Shown one piece after another: positions 15,559 through 24,717 of a stretch of DNA of 38,860 bases. The position numbers and the translations under genes are program-made. The notes beneath the pieces were generated by a model. The model was given only the letters and a program-made list of their open reading frames with translations. It searched no databases and was not told the origin of the DNA. The stretch is from an uncultured marine group I thaumarchaeote (GTDB lineage: Archaea > Thermoproteota > Nitrososphaeria > Nitrososphaerales > Nitrosopumilaceae), in assembly GCA_902514095.1 (NCBI GenBank), contig CABXPS010000006.1:1-38860 (forward strand). Direction: 5' to 3'. The number at the start of each line of letters is the position of its first letter. The first letter of the stretch is position 1.

Positions 15559-16751
15559 TACCTGATATTGACTCTCAAATAGGAATTTCTCTTTACACTA
15601 CAAAATTTTCTGGTATTGGCGGCAAAATAAGAATTCATCCTGAAGATTTTGTAGTATCTGAATTAATTTCTAAACGTGCGACAAATTCAATTACTACTGA
15701 ATCTGGTTATGCTGTTTACAAATTAAAAAAGAAAAAAATTGATACTAATCATGCATTATCTGGTATATTTCGAAAAACAGGTGTTCGTTTAAAATCTCTA
15801 GGTCTAAAAGATGCTTCTGCTATAACTGAACAATTTGTTGGTTCTCCTCACAAGGGTAAACCTATTGAAGATTTTTCTACTGAAAAATATTCTCTTACAA
15901 AAATTGGATTCACAAAAAAACCATTATCTAAAAAAGATATGATTGGTAATCATTTTAAAATACACATTTCTGACTGTTCTGATGACTTATCTTCTTTTGT
16001 TGAACATAATTGTATTTTGAATTTTTATGGCTATCAGAGATTTGGTTCAAAAAGACCTGTGACTCATTTAATTGGTAAGGCTATCTTACAACGAAATTTT
16101 GATATGGCTGTTGATTTGATTTTATCCTTCACTTCTTCATATGATTCTGCAGAAAATACAGAAATTCGTAATAAGCTTTCTGATAAAACAAATTATGTAA
16201 AATATTATGATAGTGTTCCTTCTCAAATGGATATTGAACGAATTGTTTTAAAAGAAATGATTGATCATGATGATTCTATACGTGCTATACGTGCAATTCC
16301 ATTATCATTGAGAAGATTTTACATTCAAGCCTACCAATCCTTTATTTTTAATAAATCTCTTAGTGCCGCATTTTTAGATGGTGAGAATTTATTTGAATCT
16401 CAATCTGGTGATGTTTGTTATGATTCTAAAAGTATAATTGGTAAATTCAAAGATGGTGTTGAACAATATCTCTCATTACCTTTTGTTGGTTATTCTTATT
16501 ATAAAAAAACAAGATTTGATCATCAAATTTCTAAAATTTTAAGTCAAGAGGAGATTACTCCCAAAGACTTTTTCATTAAAGAAATGCAAGAAGTTAGCAG
16601 TGAAGGTGGCTTTAGACAGACTGCAATTCATTGTTTTGATTATTTATCTGAAAACAATGATGTTGAGTTTTCTTTATCTCGTGGTTCATTTGCAACAATT
16701 TTGTTACGAGAAATCATGAAGCCAACCGATCCTCTTGAAGCTGGTTTTTAG
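15555..16751 (+). CDS. truD: tRNA pseudouridine synthase D (TruD/Pus7 family)
   Basis: Isomerises a specific uridine in tRNA (position 13 in known members) to pseudouridine. The N-terminal PEDFVVSE motif and the catalytic block LGLKDASAI (Asp86) are TruD signatures, followed by FYGYQRFGSKRP, RRFYIQAYQSFIFN and a late insertion domain. The 398 residues match the archaeal form. The start is GTG at 15555, overlapping the TGA of the propeller gene as GTGA, so translation is likely coupled although the two functions are not obviously related. It converges on a small membrane protein gene. Confidence 0.93.
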   Translation: MIPDIDSQIGISLYTTKFSGIGGKIRIHPEDFVVSELISKRATNSITTESGYAVYKLKKKKIDTNHALSGIFRKTGVRLKSLGLKDASAITEQFVGSPHKGKPIEDFSTEKYSLTKIGFTKKPLSKKDMIGNHFKIHISDCSDDLSSFVEHNCILNFYGYQRFGSKRPVTHLIGKAILQRNFDMAVDLILSFTSSYDSAENTEIRNKLSDKTNYVKYYDSVPSQMDIERIVLKEMIDHDDSIRAIRAIPLSLRRFYIQAYQSFIFNKSLSAAFLDGENLFESQSGDVCYDSKSIIGKFKDGVEQYLSLPFVGYSYYKKTRFDHQISKILSQEEITPKDFFIKEMQEVSSEGGFRQTAIHCFDYLSENNDVEFSLSRGSFATILLREIMKPTDPLEAGF

Positions 16752-16757
16752 TCTATA

Positions 16758-16964
16758 TCATTTTTTTAAAATTTTTAACGTACTGCCAATCCCAATAACT
16801 ATGATTCCCCCAATCATTATTTGAATTCCATATGTAATCCAATCTGGATTGGCATACATGAAAGATGATTCTGGACCTACTATGGATTGTCCTTGAAGAT
16901 CAAAAATTAAACCAAAAATGAACGTAATTATGCCAATTCCAATTATTGAATATCCTTTCCCCAC
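16758..16964 (-). CDS. Small two-pass membrane protein
   Basis: 68 residues with two hydrophobic helices (about 5-24 and 45-64), separated by a polar loop containing SSFMYANPDW, and a basic C-terminus (KILKK). The start is GTG 16964, with a TATA-like attaaataaa about 20 bases upstream on the minus strand. No family is recognised. It ends seven bases from the truD stop. Confidence 0.65.
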   Translation of the reverse strand: MGKGYSIIGIGIITFIFGLIFDLQGQSIVGPESSFMYANPDWITYGIQIMIGGIIVIGIGSTLKILKK

Positions 16965-17067
16965 GACTATTTTATTTAATTTCTCTTAAAAAGGGTAAAC
17001 AGAATTGATACTTTGAGCAAATCATTTTTGGATTCTGTCTTTAATCATTTTCTCATGACTTGATAAA

Positions 17068-17754
17068 ATGTACGACTGGAATGGTAAATCTGAATCTATT
17101 GGGCACAAATATCTTGGTTTGATTTTATTTGCCTCTTCTGCTTTGTTGGCTTTACTACTGTTTCTTATCTTTCATCCTCAAATTGATGCCATTAATCGAG
17201 AATCTCCAATTCTAATCAATTTGATGTTTATTCCGGCTATGTCAGTTGGATTTCTTTATGGCATTAAAATTACTAAGCGAGCTGTAAATCCATCTGAAAT
17301 TCATAGTCCGATTAAAAGATCAATTGTAAAAATTTTCTTATTCTTTTTTGTAATGGGTGGCATGTTTAGTTCTGTGAATTTTGCAATTAATGGTGGAAGT
17401 GTAATGCCTGAAGTATCTATTTTTGAAGATGGATTATTGACATGGGTACATACATTTGTTATGTCTAATGGTGGTGCCACTTTTCTTATTATTTCTAGTA
17501 TTATGTTGATGGCTGCTGCAACAAAAAGAATTGTAGGTTTGGATTCTGGGTTTTTAAATAGACTTGTTTCTTCTGCCAGTACATTTGTTTTCGTTACTAT
17601 TCTTGCTTTAAGTTTTACAAAATCTGATCCCACTTCTTCTGGTGTATTTTTGTACACTTTTTATCAAGCTGGTATTGTAGGTGGTGCATTTTATGCAATG
17701 AATAGATTAACTAAAGATAAGAATATGGTATCTGATTTTGCAAATGGTTATTGA
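17068..17754 (+). CDS. Polytopic membrane protein, paralogous to the one at 31657
   Basis: 228 residues with about six hydrophobic segments and a short hydrophilic N-terminus. No enzyme motif is visible. Its C-terminal half resembles the membrane protein at 31657-32229: both have a helix pair, an SFTKSDPTSSG / RFTDLTPSS loop, then LYxFYQxGIxxG and a basic end. This suggests a lineage-specific membrane family with at least two copies in this window. Function unknown. Confidence 0.75.
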   Translation: MYDWNGKSESIGHKYLGLILFASSALLALLLFLIFHPQIDAINRESPILINLMFIPAMSVGFLYGIKITKRAVNPSEIHSPIKRSIVKIFLFFFVMGGMFSSVNFAINGGSVMPEVSIFEDGLLTWVHTFVMSNGGATFLIISSIMLMAAATKRIVGLDSGFLNRLVSSASTFVFVTILALSFTKSDPTSSGVFLYTFYQAGIVGGAFYAMNRLTKDKNMVSDFANGY

Positions 17755-17810
17755 ATTTCAATTCTTTTTCGATAAACATTCTTAATTCTTAGTGTTTTCA
17801 TAACTCTTGT

Positions 17811-18149
17811 ATGGGATTTCTGGATAAAATTAAAAAAAGTATTGAGTTGAAACAAAATATTCCTGATGACAAATCTATTAAAAAAATAGAGAAGAAAATA
17901 ATAGAATTAAAAAAACAATCTGAATTAAAACCTACAAATTCTAAAATCTTAATTGAATTATACACTTGCTATGTAGAAGTATCTGATACCGAAAAAAAAA
18001 TTGATTGTTTAAAAAAAATATCTCAAATCTCCCCTAATGACTTTTATTCATTTCAGCAACTTGCAGACATCTATCTAAATGAACTTGGAGATGACAAACA
18101 GGCTCATATTTATCAAAATCAAGCTAATAAACTGAAAAATAATTTTTAG
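17811..18149 (+). CDS. Small TPR-like helical protein
   Basis: 112 residues, strongly charged and helical. Residues about 38-105 fit two tetratricopeptide-like helix pairs (SELKPTNSKILIELYTCYVEVSD and SQISPNDFYSFQQLADIYLNELGD), with the P-N-(D/S) turns typical of TPR units. A protein-binding adaptor is plausible; no partner is evident. It starts with ATG 57 bases after the preceding membrane protein gene. Confidence 0.68.
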   Translation: MGFLDKIKKSIELKQNIPDDKSIKKIEKKIIELKKQSELKPTNSKILIELYTCYVEVSDTEKKIDCLKKISQISPNDFYSFQQLADIYLNELGDDKQAHIYQNQANKLKNNF

Positions 18150-18172
18150 ATTTATCTAATTATGTATGGGGT

Positions 18173-18421
18173 TTAGTTTTCTAAATCTACGTATATTCCT
18201 GAAATTTTATTGTTAATTCTATCCCAGTATATCTCACATCCATCTGTTTTGAAATCATTTTCTTTACATTCATTGAAATGAGATGTGCTGTCTCTAGCCA
18301 TATTGTCTGCAAATAAAACATCCTCGCCTATTACTACTCCTATTACTAAAATTGCTACTAAACTGGCTGAAACTAGGATCATAGAATACCCTACTTGTCT
18401 CAAATTTTGAGATTTTTTCAT
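18173..18421 (-). CDS. Small single-pass membrane or secreted protein
   Basis: 82 residues: a basic N-terminus, one hydrophobic helix (about 12-31), then a hydrophilic outer domain with two cysteines (NECKENDFKTDGCEIYWDR) that could form a disulfide outside the cell. No family is recognised. Converges on the TPR-like gene. Confidence 0.6.
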   Translation of the reverse strand: MKKSQNLRQVGYSMILVSASLVAILVIGVVIGEDVLFADNMARDSTSHFNECKENDFKTDGCEIYWDRINNKISGIYVDLEN

Positions 18422-18541
18422 TTACGTGGAATCAATAACCCTTGAATTTAATCTTTTCAAGTCTGAATTTGTCTTTTAGATCTTTAACACTAGACTCATT
18501 TTTCCGATAAAAAGAAAAGAAAGTACTTTGAAATACATTCA

Positions 18542-19042
18542 TTGAGTATTCAAATTCTTCAATATGAGTTTCTTGGACCTATCCCTATTACTGAATGGGG
18601 TCCTCCAATGGAAAAATTAGTTTATTTGATCTTATCTCGAAACAAGGATAAATTTGATATAATTTATGCTGGCGATTGTCAAAAAACTGATGATAAATCC
18701 TTCTTTACTAATCATGGTAAATTCAAATGCTGGCTTGAACAATCTGGCTCTGAACAATCTTTGTATCTTGCTATTTTGCCGCTGTTTGAATCTAGTAATG
18801 AAAAAAGAATGAATGTAATTCAAAAGATATTATCTCAATACAAACCACATTGTAATTCTGATGACATGATTGAATCTAAACCTGATTATGTTGTAAGAGT
18901 TTCAGAGGAACCTGATATAAATTCTGATAAGATAATTTGTGCATGTTGTGGTTCTGAAATGAATTTAGAAAAAACTCTTGAAAAATCTAATCTTTATCGT
19001 TGTACTGGTTGTGGATTAAGCGACACTAGACTTAATTCTTAA
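18542..19042 (+). CDS. Hypothetical protein with C-terminal zinc ribbon
   Basis: 166 residues. The N-terminal approximately 115 form an alpha/beta domain of unknown type (EFLGPIPITEWGPPMEKLVYLILSR at the start). The C-terminus carries a zinc ribbon with two CxxC pairs (CACCGSEM and YRCTGCGLSD). The start is TTG 18542; the nearby ATG is out of frame. The ribbon suggests a nucleic-acid or protein contact, but there is no direct clue to function. Confidence 0.68.
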   Translation: MSIQILQYEFLGPIPITEWGPPMEKLVYLILSRNKDKFDIIYAGDCQKTDDKSFFTNHGKFKCWLEQSGSEQSLYLAILPLFESSNEKRMNVIQKILSQYKPHCNSDDMIESKPDYVVRVSEEPDINSDKIICACCGSEMNLEKTLEKSNLYRCTGCGLSDTRLNS

Positions 19043-19265
19043 CTTTATTTTGTACATCAAATAATTGTAATGTTACCAAATCGATTGCTTTTTTCAAATG
19101 TTGAAATTCATTAATTGAATGCATTTGTCCTTCTACTAATGCTCTCATGATTTTAACTGAATTTTTTTGATGATCATCTGATGCAACAATTTCCATGGCG
19201 TTTAATTTTGATAATAAATTATCCAAATCTTTGATCATTTCATCTGATGGTTTGTGTTTATCCAT
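19032..19265 (-). CDS. Small helical protein of unknown function
   Basis: 77 residues, predicted all-helical and acidic (MDKHKPSDEMIKDLDNLLSKLNAMEI). The open frame extends to 19481, but that part opposes a real zinc-ribbon gene on the other strand. The ATG at 19265 has a TATA-like cgtatatgaatt about 25 bases upstream. Its 3' end overlaps the end of the zinc-ribbon gene at 18542 by 11 bases. No family recognised. Confidence 0.65.
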   Translation of the reverse strand: MDKHKPSDEMIKDLDNLLSKLNAMEIVASDDHQKNSVKIMRALVEGQMHSINEFQHLKKAIDLVTLQLFDVQNKVKN

Positions 19266-19356
19266 GATTCTTCTATTGTTTTTTCGTATATGAATTATTA
19301 CAACAACATTTTGATTAATACAAAATACATAAAACTCGTGTAATTTGTTAAGGAAT

Positions 19357-19509
19357 ATGGGATTCAAAAAAGGTATTAACAAATGTGTTGAATGTGAGAA
19401 AAAACTGTCTGAGGATCCAAATGAAACAGGCATGTGTAGTAAATGTGGTTCCGGTGCTAGAGTTGATTCCGAAATACACAAAGAATTAAGCGATTTAGGA
19501 ATAATCTAA
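19357..19509 (+). CDS. 50-residue zinc-ribbon protein
   Basis: A short gene with two CxxC pairs (NKCVECEKKL and GMCSKCGSGA) about 17 residues apart, and a hydrophilic C-terminus ending SDLGII. The ATG at 19357 lies about 26 bases after a TATA-like ataaaact, the leaderless spacing seen elsewhere in the window. Its size and single ribbon resemble many archaeal small zinc proteins of unknown role. Divergent from the helical protein at 19265. Confidence 0.7.
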   Translation: MGFKKGINKCVECEKKLSEDPNETGMCSKCGSGARVDSEIHKELSDLGII

Positions 19510-19532
19510 AAAAATTAGTATGCTGAGAATTG

Positions 19533-19685
19533 TTACAATAAATCTTCATCAATCTCTTCTATTGGATTGATAAATTGGTTACATGTACAAGTTGGAATTT
19601 TACATTCTCCTAATTTTATCATAAAATCACTTTTTTCATCTGGAATGTGAACTTCATCTGTATGATGGCATCTTTTACAATTCAT
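19533..19685 (-). CDS. 50-residue cysteine-rich protein downstream of alcohol dehydrogenase
   Basis: A short gene encoding MNCKRCHHTDEVHIP, a helical middle, then CKIPTCTCNQF: five cysteines and two histidines that can form a zinc site. The ATG at 19685 is preceded at the right distance by a ggag Shine-Dalgarno-like sequence on the minus strand, unusual in this mostly leaderless region and consistent with an internal operon gene following the dehydrogenase stop by 21 bases. Function unknown. Confidence 0.7.
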   Translation of the reverse strand: MNCKRCHHTDEVHIPDEKSDFMIKLGECKIPTCTCNQFINPIEEIDEDLL

Positions 19686-19706
19686 TTTGTTCTCCTTATT
19701 TTACCT

Positions 19707-20747
19707 CTAAATCTGTGGAACCAAAACTGCACGTGCCTCTATTTTTGAATCTTTTAATTTTTGTAATGTCTCATTTGCTTTCTCTAGAGGAAACGTTTCA
19801 TAAATTACTTCAATATTATTTTCATTACATATCTTGATTACTTGCTCCATGTCTTTTGTTGATCCTATCAATGTGCCTCTAATTGTTTTATCTTCAAATG
19901 CACTAAATTCAGGATTTTCGCCCACTGTTGCAATTACGATAATGCCCCCTTTCTTTACTGATTTTATTGCAGTATCTGTAACAATATCTGCTGGAGCAAA
20001 TACAATTGCTGCATCTAGCAATCCATGTCTTTCTTTTAATTTACTTAGAAATTCTTCTTGCTCTTTAGAAAATATCATTGCATCCATTGCACCTAATCTT
20101 TTTGCAACATCTAGATGATTTTGTGTTCTTGAGAATGCAATGACTTTGCATTTTTCTATTTTGGCAAATTGTACTGCCATGTGACCTACCCCTCCAATTC
20201 CAAATATCCCTATTTTTTTATTTATTTTTGGTTCTGCAGCTTTAACTGCTTTGTATGCTGTTATTCCTGCACAAAATAATGGTGCTGCATATTCTGATTT
20301 CATATTATCTGGAACTTTTGTGGCAAAATCTTCTGTAACTGTGATGTACTCTGAGTATCCTCCTTTCAGTGTCTCTCCTGTAATTTTTGATGATTCACAA
20401 AGATATTCTTTTCCTTCATCACAATATTGACATTTTTTACATGCTTCTAGTAATGGCGTTATTCCTGCTCTATCTCCAATTTTAAATTTAGTGACATCTT
20501 TTCCTATCTCAACTATTTCTCCAACAACTTCATGCCCTGGAACAATTGGTAATGATGCTGGAATTCCTATGTGTTTCCAGTCTCCTTCAATTCCATGAAG
20601 TTGTGAATGACAAACACCACAGGCTTCTATTTTTAGTAAAATTTCATTTGGTCTTTCAATTTGATGTTTATCAATATTAGTTGGTTTCAAAGGATTTGTT
20701 TCAATTTTAGCACATTCTGAGAGTACCATTGCACGCATTTTTTCCAT
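19707..20747 (-). CDS. Zinc-dependent alcohol dehydrogenase (medium-chain family)
   Basis: 346 residues of the MDR superfamily. Catalytic-zinc ligands are C43 (CGVCHSQLH) and H72/E73 (GHEVVGE), with a third candidate Cys in PLFCAGITAYKA. The structural-zinc lobe has four cysteines (C103, C106, C109, C117). The NAD(P)-binding Rossmann motif is GIFGIGGVGHMAVQFAK. It probably oxidises or reduces an alcohol/aldehyde in the cytoplasm; the substrate cannot be read from sequence. A minus-strand TATA-like element about 28 bases before the ATG suggests a leaderless start. Followed by a tiny cysteine-rich gene. Confidence 0.92.
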   Translation of the reverse strand: MEKMRAMVLSECAKIETNPLKPTNIDKHQIERPNEILLKIEACGVCHSQLHGIEGDWKHIGIPASLPIVPGHEVVGEIVEIGKDVTKFKIGDRAGITPLLEACKKCQYCDEGKEYLCESSKITGETLKGGYSEYITVTEDFATKVPDNMKSEYAAPLFCAGITAYKAVKAAEPKINKKIGIFGIGGVGHMAVQFAKIEKCKVIAFSRTQNHLDVAKRLGAMDAMIFSKEQEEFLSKLKERHGLLDAAIVFAPADIVTDTAIKSVKKGGIIVIATVGENPEFSAFEDKTIRGTLIGSTKDMEQVIKICNENNIEVIYETFPLEKANETLQKLKDSKIEARAVLVPQI

Positions 20748-20850
20748 AATTCAAAAAATTTTTCATTGAATTTTAACATACTGTTTTGATTTTATCTCGA
20801 AATCGTATCGTTAAGATAAGATTTATTTTTAAAATACTGTAATCAAGAGT

Positions 20851-21081
20851 ATGGCTGATATCACACCTGAAGATCGTGAACGAGTTAAATTACTAACTTT
20901 ACTTTCTTCATCCAAACATGAATTTGATAAATTATCTTTAGAACAATTAGCCAGATTACAAGAATTACTTGAAAAAAAGGATTATAGTCATGATAAAAAG
21001 GCTAATAAAACAAAAATAAAATTTCTTAAAAAAATTAATGTTAGAATTTATGAATTGACTGAAGGTAAGGGAATTTGGTAA
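20851..21081 (+). CDS. Small charged helical protein
   Basis: 76 residues rich in Lys, Glu and Leu (EFDKLSLEQLARLQELLEKKDY), probably two helices, with a basic C-terminal part. No family or motif recognised. The ATG follows a TATA-like tttttaaaata by about 25 bases. The gene lies between the divergent dehydrogenase and the DUF255 gene. Confidence 0.65.
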   Translation: MADITPEDRERVKLLTLLSSSKHEFDKLSLEQLARLQELLEKKDYSHDKKANKTKIKFLKKINVRIYELTEGKGIW

Positions 21082-21127
21082 TTATTTTTATATCTAGGTA
21101 CAAATATTTTAAAATCTATGATTAGTT

Positions 21128-23155
21128 ATGGTTGAAAATAACTTAATTCATGAAACTAGTCCTTACTTGCTTCAACATGCAGAAAACCCTGTTAACTGGT
21201 ATGGATGGAATGATGAAGCATTACAAAAAGCTAAAGATGAAAATAAACCAATTTTTTTGAGTGTCGGCTATAGTGCATGTCATTGGTGTCATGTGATGGC
21301 ACATGAATCATTTGAAAATAATGATGTTGCTGAATTTATGAATGAAAATTTTGTAAACATAAAAGTTGACAGAGAAGAACGCCCTGATATCGATGATATT
21401 TATCAAAAGGCTTGTCAAATTACAACAGGCCAAGGTGGTTGGCCTTTAAGCGTTTTTCTTACTCCTGATCAAAAACCCTTCTATGTTGGAACTTATTTTC
21501 CTGTATTGGATTCCTATGGTAGACCTGGGTTTGGAAGTATATGTAGACAATTGGCACAAGCATGGAAAGAAAAACCAAAAGATATTGAAAAATCTGCAGA
21601 AAGTTTTATTCACGCATTACATAAAACAGAAAAAATTATCGTTCCTACAAAATTAGAACAAACTTTACTTGATGAAGCTGCAATGAATTTATTTCAATTA
21701 GGTGATCCTACATATGGTGGATTTGGGTCAGCTCCTAAATTTCCAAACGCTGCAAACATTTCATTTTTGTTTAGATATGCCAAGATGGCTAATTTACCAA
21801 AATTCAATGAATTTGCATTAAAAACTCTAAACAAAATGGCAAAAGGTGGTATCTTTGATCAAATTGGAGGTGGATTTCATAGATATTCAACTGATACAAA
21901 ATGGTTAGTTCCTCATTTTGAAAAAATGCTTTATGATAATGCTCTCATGCCTGTAAACTACTGTGAAGCATATCAAATTACTAAAGATCCATTCTATCTT
22001 GATGTTTTACAAAAAACACTTGATTTTGTTTTACGTGAAATGACTTCTTCTGAAGGTGGATTCTATTCTGCATATGATGCAGATTCTGAAGGTGTAGAGG
22101 GTAAATTTTATGTTTGGACTAAACAAGAAATTAAAGAAATTCTTGGAAGTGATGCTGATATATTTTGTCTTTATTTTGATGTAACTGATGGTGGAAATTG
22201 GGAGGGAAATAGTATTCTTTGCAATAATCTTAATCCTTCTACGGTTGCATTTAATTTTGGAATTTCAGAACAAAAAGTACATGAGATTATAAATTCATGT
22301 TCAACAAAATTATTGGAAGTAAGATCAAAAAGAATTTCCCCTGGATTAGATGACAAAGTTTTAGTTTCATGGAACTCATTAATGATAACTGCTTTTGCAA
22401 AAGGTTATCGTGTTACAAACGATGGCAGATATCTTGACGCTGCTAAAAATTGTATTTCTTTTATAGAAAAAAATTTGTTTGTTGATGATAATCTATTAAG
22501 AACTTACAAAAATGGTACTGCAAAAATTAATGGATATCTTGAAGATTATTCTTATTTTGTTAATGCATTATTGGATGTGTTTGAAATTGAACCCAATTCA
22601 AAATATCTTAAACTTGCATTAAAATTGGGTCATCATTTAATTGATCATTTCTGGGATTCAGAAAATAATAGTTTCTTTATGACTTCTGATGATCATGAGA
22701 AATTAATTATTCGTCCAAAGAGTAATTATGATTTATCCTTACCTTCTGGAAATTCTGTTTCTTCTTTTGTAATGCTGAGATTATATCATTTATCTCAAGA
22801 GCAACATTTTCTTGATATTGCAATGAAAATAATGGAATCCCAGGCACAAATTGCTGCTGAAAATCCATTTGGATTTGGATATTTGTTGAATACTCTTTCT
22901 TTGTATCTAGAAAAGCCTATTGAAATTACCGTTATTAATTCTGAAAACTCTGAACTCTGTAAATCATTATTTACAAATTATTTACCCAATTCTTTTATGG
23001 TATCCATTCAAAATCCTGATCAATTAAAGAATCTCTCTGAATACCCTTTCTTTACTGGTAAATCTTTTGAAGATAAAACGTCTGTTTTTATTTGTAAAAA
23101 TTTTACTTGTTCATTAGCATTACATACTTTAGATGAAGTAAATTCAAAACTTTAG
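21128..23155 (+). CDS. YyaL/SSP411-family protein: thioredoxin-like DUF255 plus glycoside-hydrolase-like barrel
   Basis: 675 residues. The N-terminus is the DUF255 thioredoxin-like domain with the family hallmarks [30 protein letters not shown] (C51, C54) and [10 protein letters not shown]. The remainder is an (alpha/alpha)6-barrel-like region similar to N-acylglucosamine epimerases and glycosidases ([55 protein letters not shown]). Length and motif order are typical. The biochemical role of this widespread family is not firmly known. Its stop overlaps the end of the convergent gene by four bases. Confidence 0.93.
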   Translation: MVENNLIHETSPYLLQHAENPVNWYGWNDEALQKAKDENKPIFLSVGYSACHWCHVMAHESFENNDVAEFMNENFVNIKVDREERPDIDDIYQKACQITTGQGGWPLSVFLTPDQKPFYVGTYFPVLDSYGRPGFGSICRQLAQAWKEKPKDIEKSAESFIHALHKTEKIIVPTKLEQTLLDEAAMNLFQLGDPTYGGFGSAPKFPNAANISFLFRYAKMANLPKFNEFALKTLNKMAKGGIFDQIGGGFHRYSTDTKWLVPHFEKMLYDNALMPVNYCEAYQITKDPFYLDVLQKTLDFVLREMTSSEGGFYSAYDADSEGVEGKFYVWTKQEIKEILGSDADIFCLYFDVTDGGNWEGNSILCNNLNPSTVAFNFGISEQKVHEIINSCSTKLLEVRSKRISPGLDDKVLVSWNSLMITAFAKGYRVTNDGRYLDAAKNCISFIEKNLFVDDNLLRTYKNGTAKINGYLEDYSYFVNALLDVFEIEPNSKYLKLALKLGHHLIDHFWDSENNSFFMTSDDHEKLIIRPKSNYDLSLPSGNSVSSFVMLRLYHLSQEQHFLDIAMKIMESQAQIAAENPFGFGYLLNTLSLYLEKPIEITVINSENSELCKSLFTNYLPNSFMVSIQNPDQLKNLSEYPFFTGKSFEDKTSVFICKNFTCSLALHTLDEVNSKL

Positions 23156-23472
23156 ATTTTTTTTAAGTTAACTTCTATTGTATTGCCTACTTGTGGTCTG
23201 CCCATACCATCGTATCTTGATTTTGGCATTGCTATTGTAATTTGTGTTTGTTGATATGATTTAATATTCACAGTTGGTTGTGCTTGTAAAATTGCTTCTA
23301 GCAATGGCATTACTTGTTCTTTTGTTTCAGAATCTAATTTTTTAGAAACATTTTCTATGATCATTTGTTTTTGTGAAATTGGTTCTGTAGAAACATTTTC
23401 AATTAATGTTAATTGTATCATTTGACCATTATCTAGAATTTGTGTAATTTTAAACTCATTTACTGCTGACAA
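23152..23472 (-). CDS. Hypothetical protein, 106 residues
   Basis: Mixed alpha/beta composition: an N-terminal strand-rich part ([21 protein letters not shown]), a helix ([17 protein letters not shown]), and C-terminal strands ([32 protein letters not shown]). No signal peptide, membrane segment or recognised motif. The start is TTG at 23472, with gataaatc about 26 bases upstream on the minus strand as a TATA candidate. Confidence 0.65.
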   Translation of the reverse strand: MSAVNEFKITQILDNGQMIQLTLIENVSTEPISQKQMIIENVSKKLDSETKEQVMPLLEAILQAQPTVNIKSYQQTQITIAMPKSRYDGMGRPQVGNTIEVNLKKI

Positions 23473-23503
23473 TATTTTATGGTATTATCTTCATGATTTA
23501 TCT

Positions 23504-23596
23504 TTAACGAATCGAGAAATATAATGCAATGACTGCAGTTGCAACAGCTGATGCTACTCCTAAGCCAAAAATGATCTTACTGCCATCAATATTCAT
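23504..23596 (-). CDS. 30-residue single-pass membrane peptide
   Basis: A short frame encoding MNIDGSKIIFGLGVASAVAT and a further ten residues ending in SIR: one hydrophobic helix with Gly/Ala-rich spacing, a positive tail and no charged residue within the helix. ATG and stop are clean, and a TATA-like tttaatt lies about 26 bases upstream. Thaumarchaeal genomes contain many such tiny membrane proteins; this one has no recognised family. Confidence 0.5.
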   Translation of the reverse strand: MNIDGSKIIFGLGVASAVATAVIALYFSIR

Positions 23597-23724
23597 GATA
23601 TTATTTTTTTATAATTCAAATTAAACTGTACTGATTTTTTTGAATATTCTCAATTTTGATTTCTTAATGTTATTTCTTTATATTTACGCAAAATTTATGC
23701 CTAATTTTAATTTAAATCCTAATT

Positions 23725-24039
23725 TTAATCTGATTTTTCTTTGATTTCTGTATTTATTTTTGTTAGTTCTGAAATTGATTTTTTAATTAATATTGCCTTT
23801 TTTTTAATTATCTGATTAAATTCATCCATATCCTCTAGACTGGGGCTTTGTTGTTGATTTTGATATGCTTGTAGAAATCCTGAATACACGCATCCAGTAA
23901 TTATGCCAAATGCAGTGTCTGGAATTGATTCTACTTCTGGAAGAAAATTTTCTGCAATTTGTTTATACGATTCAGATTCACTAATGTAATATTCAATTAA
24001 ATTGTCGATGAATTCTTTATTTTCTTTTGATATTGACAT
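23725..24039 (-). CDS. Hypothetical helical protein, 104 residues
   Basis: Predicted mostly helical and acidic, with a central small-residue stretch (PDTAFGIITGCVYSGFLQAY) that may be a buried or membrane-touching helix, and a Lys/Glu-rich C-terminus. No family recognised. Divergent from the gene at 24123. Confidence 0.62.
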   Translation of the reverse strand: MSISKENKEFIDNLIEYYISESESYKQIAENFLPEVESIPDTAFGIITGCVYSGFLQAYQNQQQSPSLEDMDEFNQIIKKKAILIKKSISELTKINTEIKEKSD

Positions 24040-24122
24040 ATTTTTACTTTAATTCCTAGTTTATTTAATTATCTTTTTTAAAATATGATAAACTTATGTA
24101 AATGCTAATTTTATTCTGAATA

Positions 24123-24440
24123 TTGTTAGAACATCTTTCTCCAGAAATAAGAAAAACATTGAGAGAGATTAAAAAACAAACTTTAGCTTTACAATCTATA
24201 CGACATCTTAATAAAATTCAAAAATTAATTTGGTTTGAAATGGCAAAACAAGTAACTGGAATTGAGGTTAATCGTATATGTTGTAATAATAAACCCATTA
24301 ATCTTACTGTGTATAATGTTGGAGATTCTAAATCTTCTGTATTACTTTGTACAAGCCATTCAAAGCAAAAATATTTTTTAAAAGATATCTTTGAAGTTAA
24401 GATGTTAGATGAAAAATTAGTAAATTCTCATACTTTGTAA
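24123..24440 (+). CDS. Hypothetical protein, 105 residues
   Basis: Begins with a helical basic half (LSPEIRKTLREIKKQTLALQSIRHLNKIQKL) and ends in strands with three cysteines (ICCNNKP, LLCTSH) that do not form a clear zinc pattern. The start is TTG 24123; no upstream ATG is available. No family recognised. Confidence 0.6.
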   Translation: MLEHLSPEIRKTLREIKKQTLALQSIRHLNKIQKLIWFEMAKQVTGIEVNRICCNNKPINLTVYNVGDSKSSVLLCTSHSKQKYFLKDIFEVKMLDEKLVNSHTL

Positions 24441-24510
24441 TATAAAATTTAATTTTTATGCCTGTATTGAGTTGCAATATAAAAATAGTGTATTATTTTT
24501 TTATTTTATT

Positions 24511-24642
24511 ATGGATCTTAATGAAATACTCACTAAAGAGAGAGATTCTCTAAGAGATGAAAATATAGAACTCAGAAAAAGAATTAATGAACTTGAAGCA
24601 TCTTTACAAAAAGCATTAAATTTACTTGAAAGTGAAAATTAA
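24511..24642 (+). CDS. 43-residue coiled-coil peptide
   Basis: A short frame encoding MDLNEILTKERDSLRDENIE and a further 23 residues. Leucine and isoleucine recur at heptad spacing, so a dimeric coiled coil is likely. ATG with an AT-rich upstream region; the stop is immediately followed by further stops. It resembles the other small coiled-coil gene at 26549-26734 in style, not in sequence. Function unknown. Confidence 0.55.
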   Translation: MDLNEILTKERDSLRDENIELRKRINELEASLQKALNLLESEN

Positions 24643-24717
24643 AAAATATTATCTACTTTATGCCTAAAAATTTATGAACATAATATTTGTAAATAAAAGT
24701 TTAGTAATTAGTTATTC

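Noticed and set aside
20789-20820. Inverted repeat ttatct...agataa in the dehydrogenase/20851 gap
   Set aside because: Only six base pairs with a long spacer in AT-rich DNA; too weak to call an operator.
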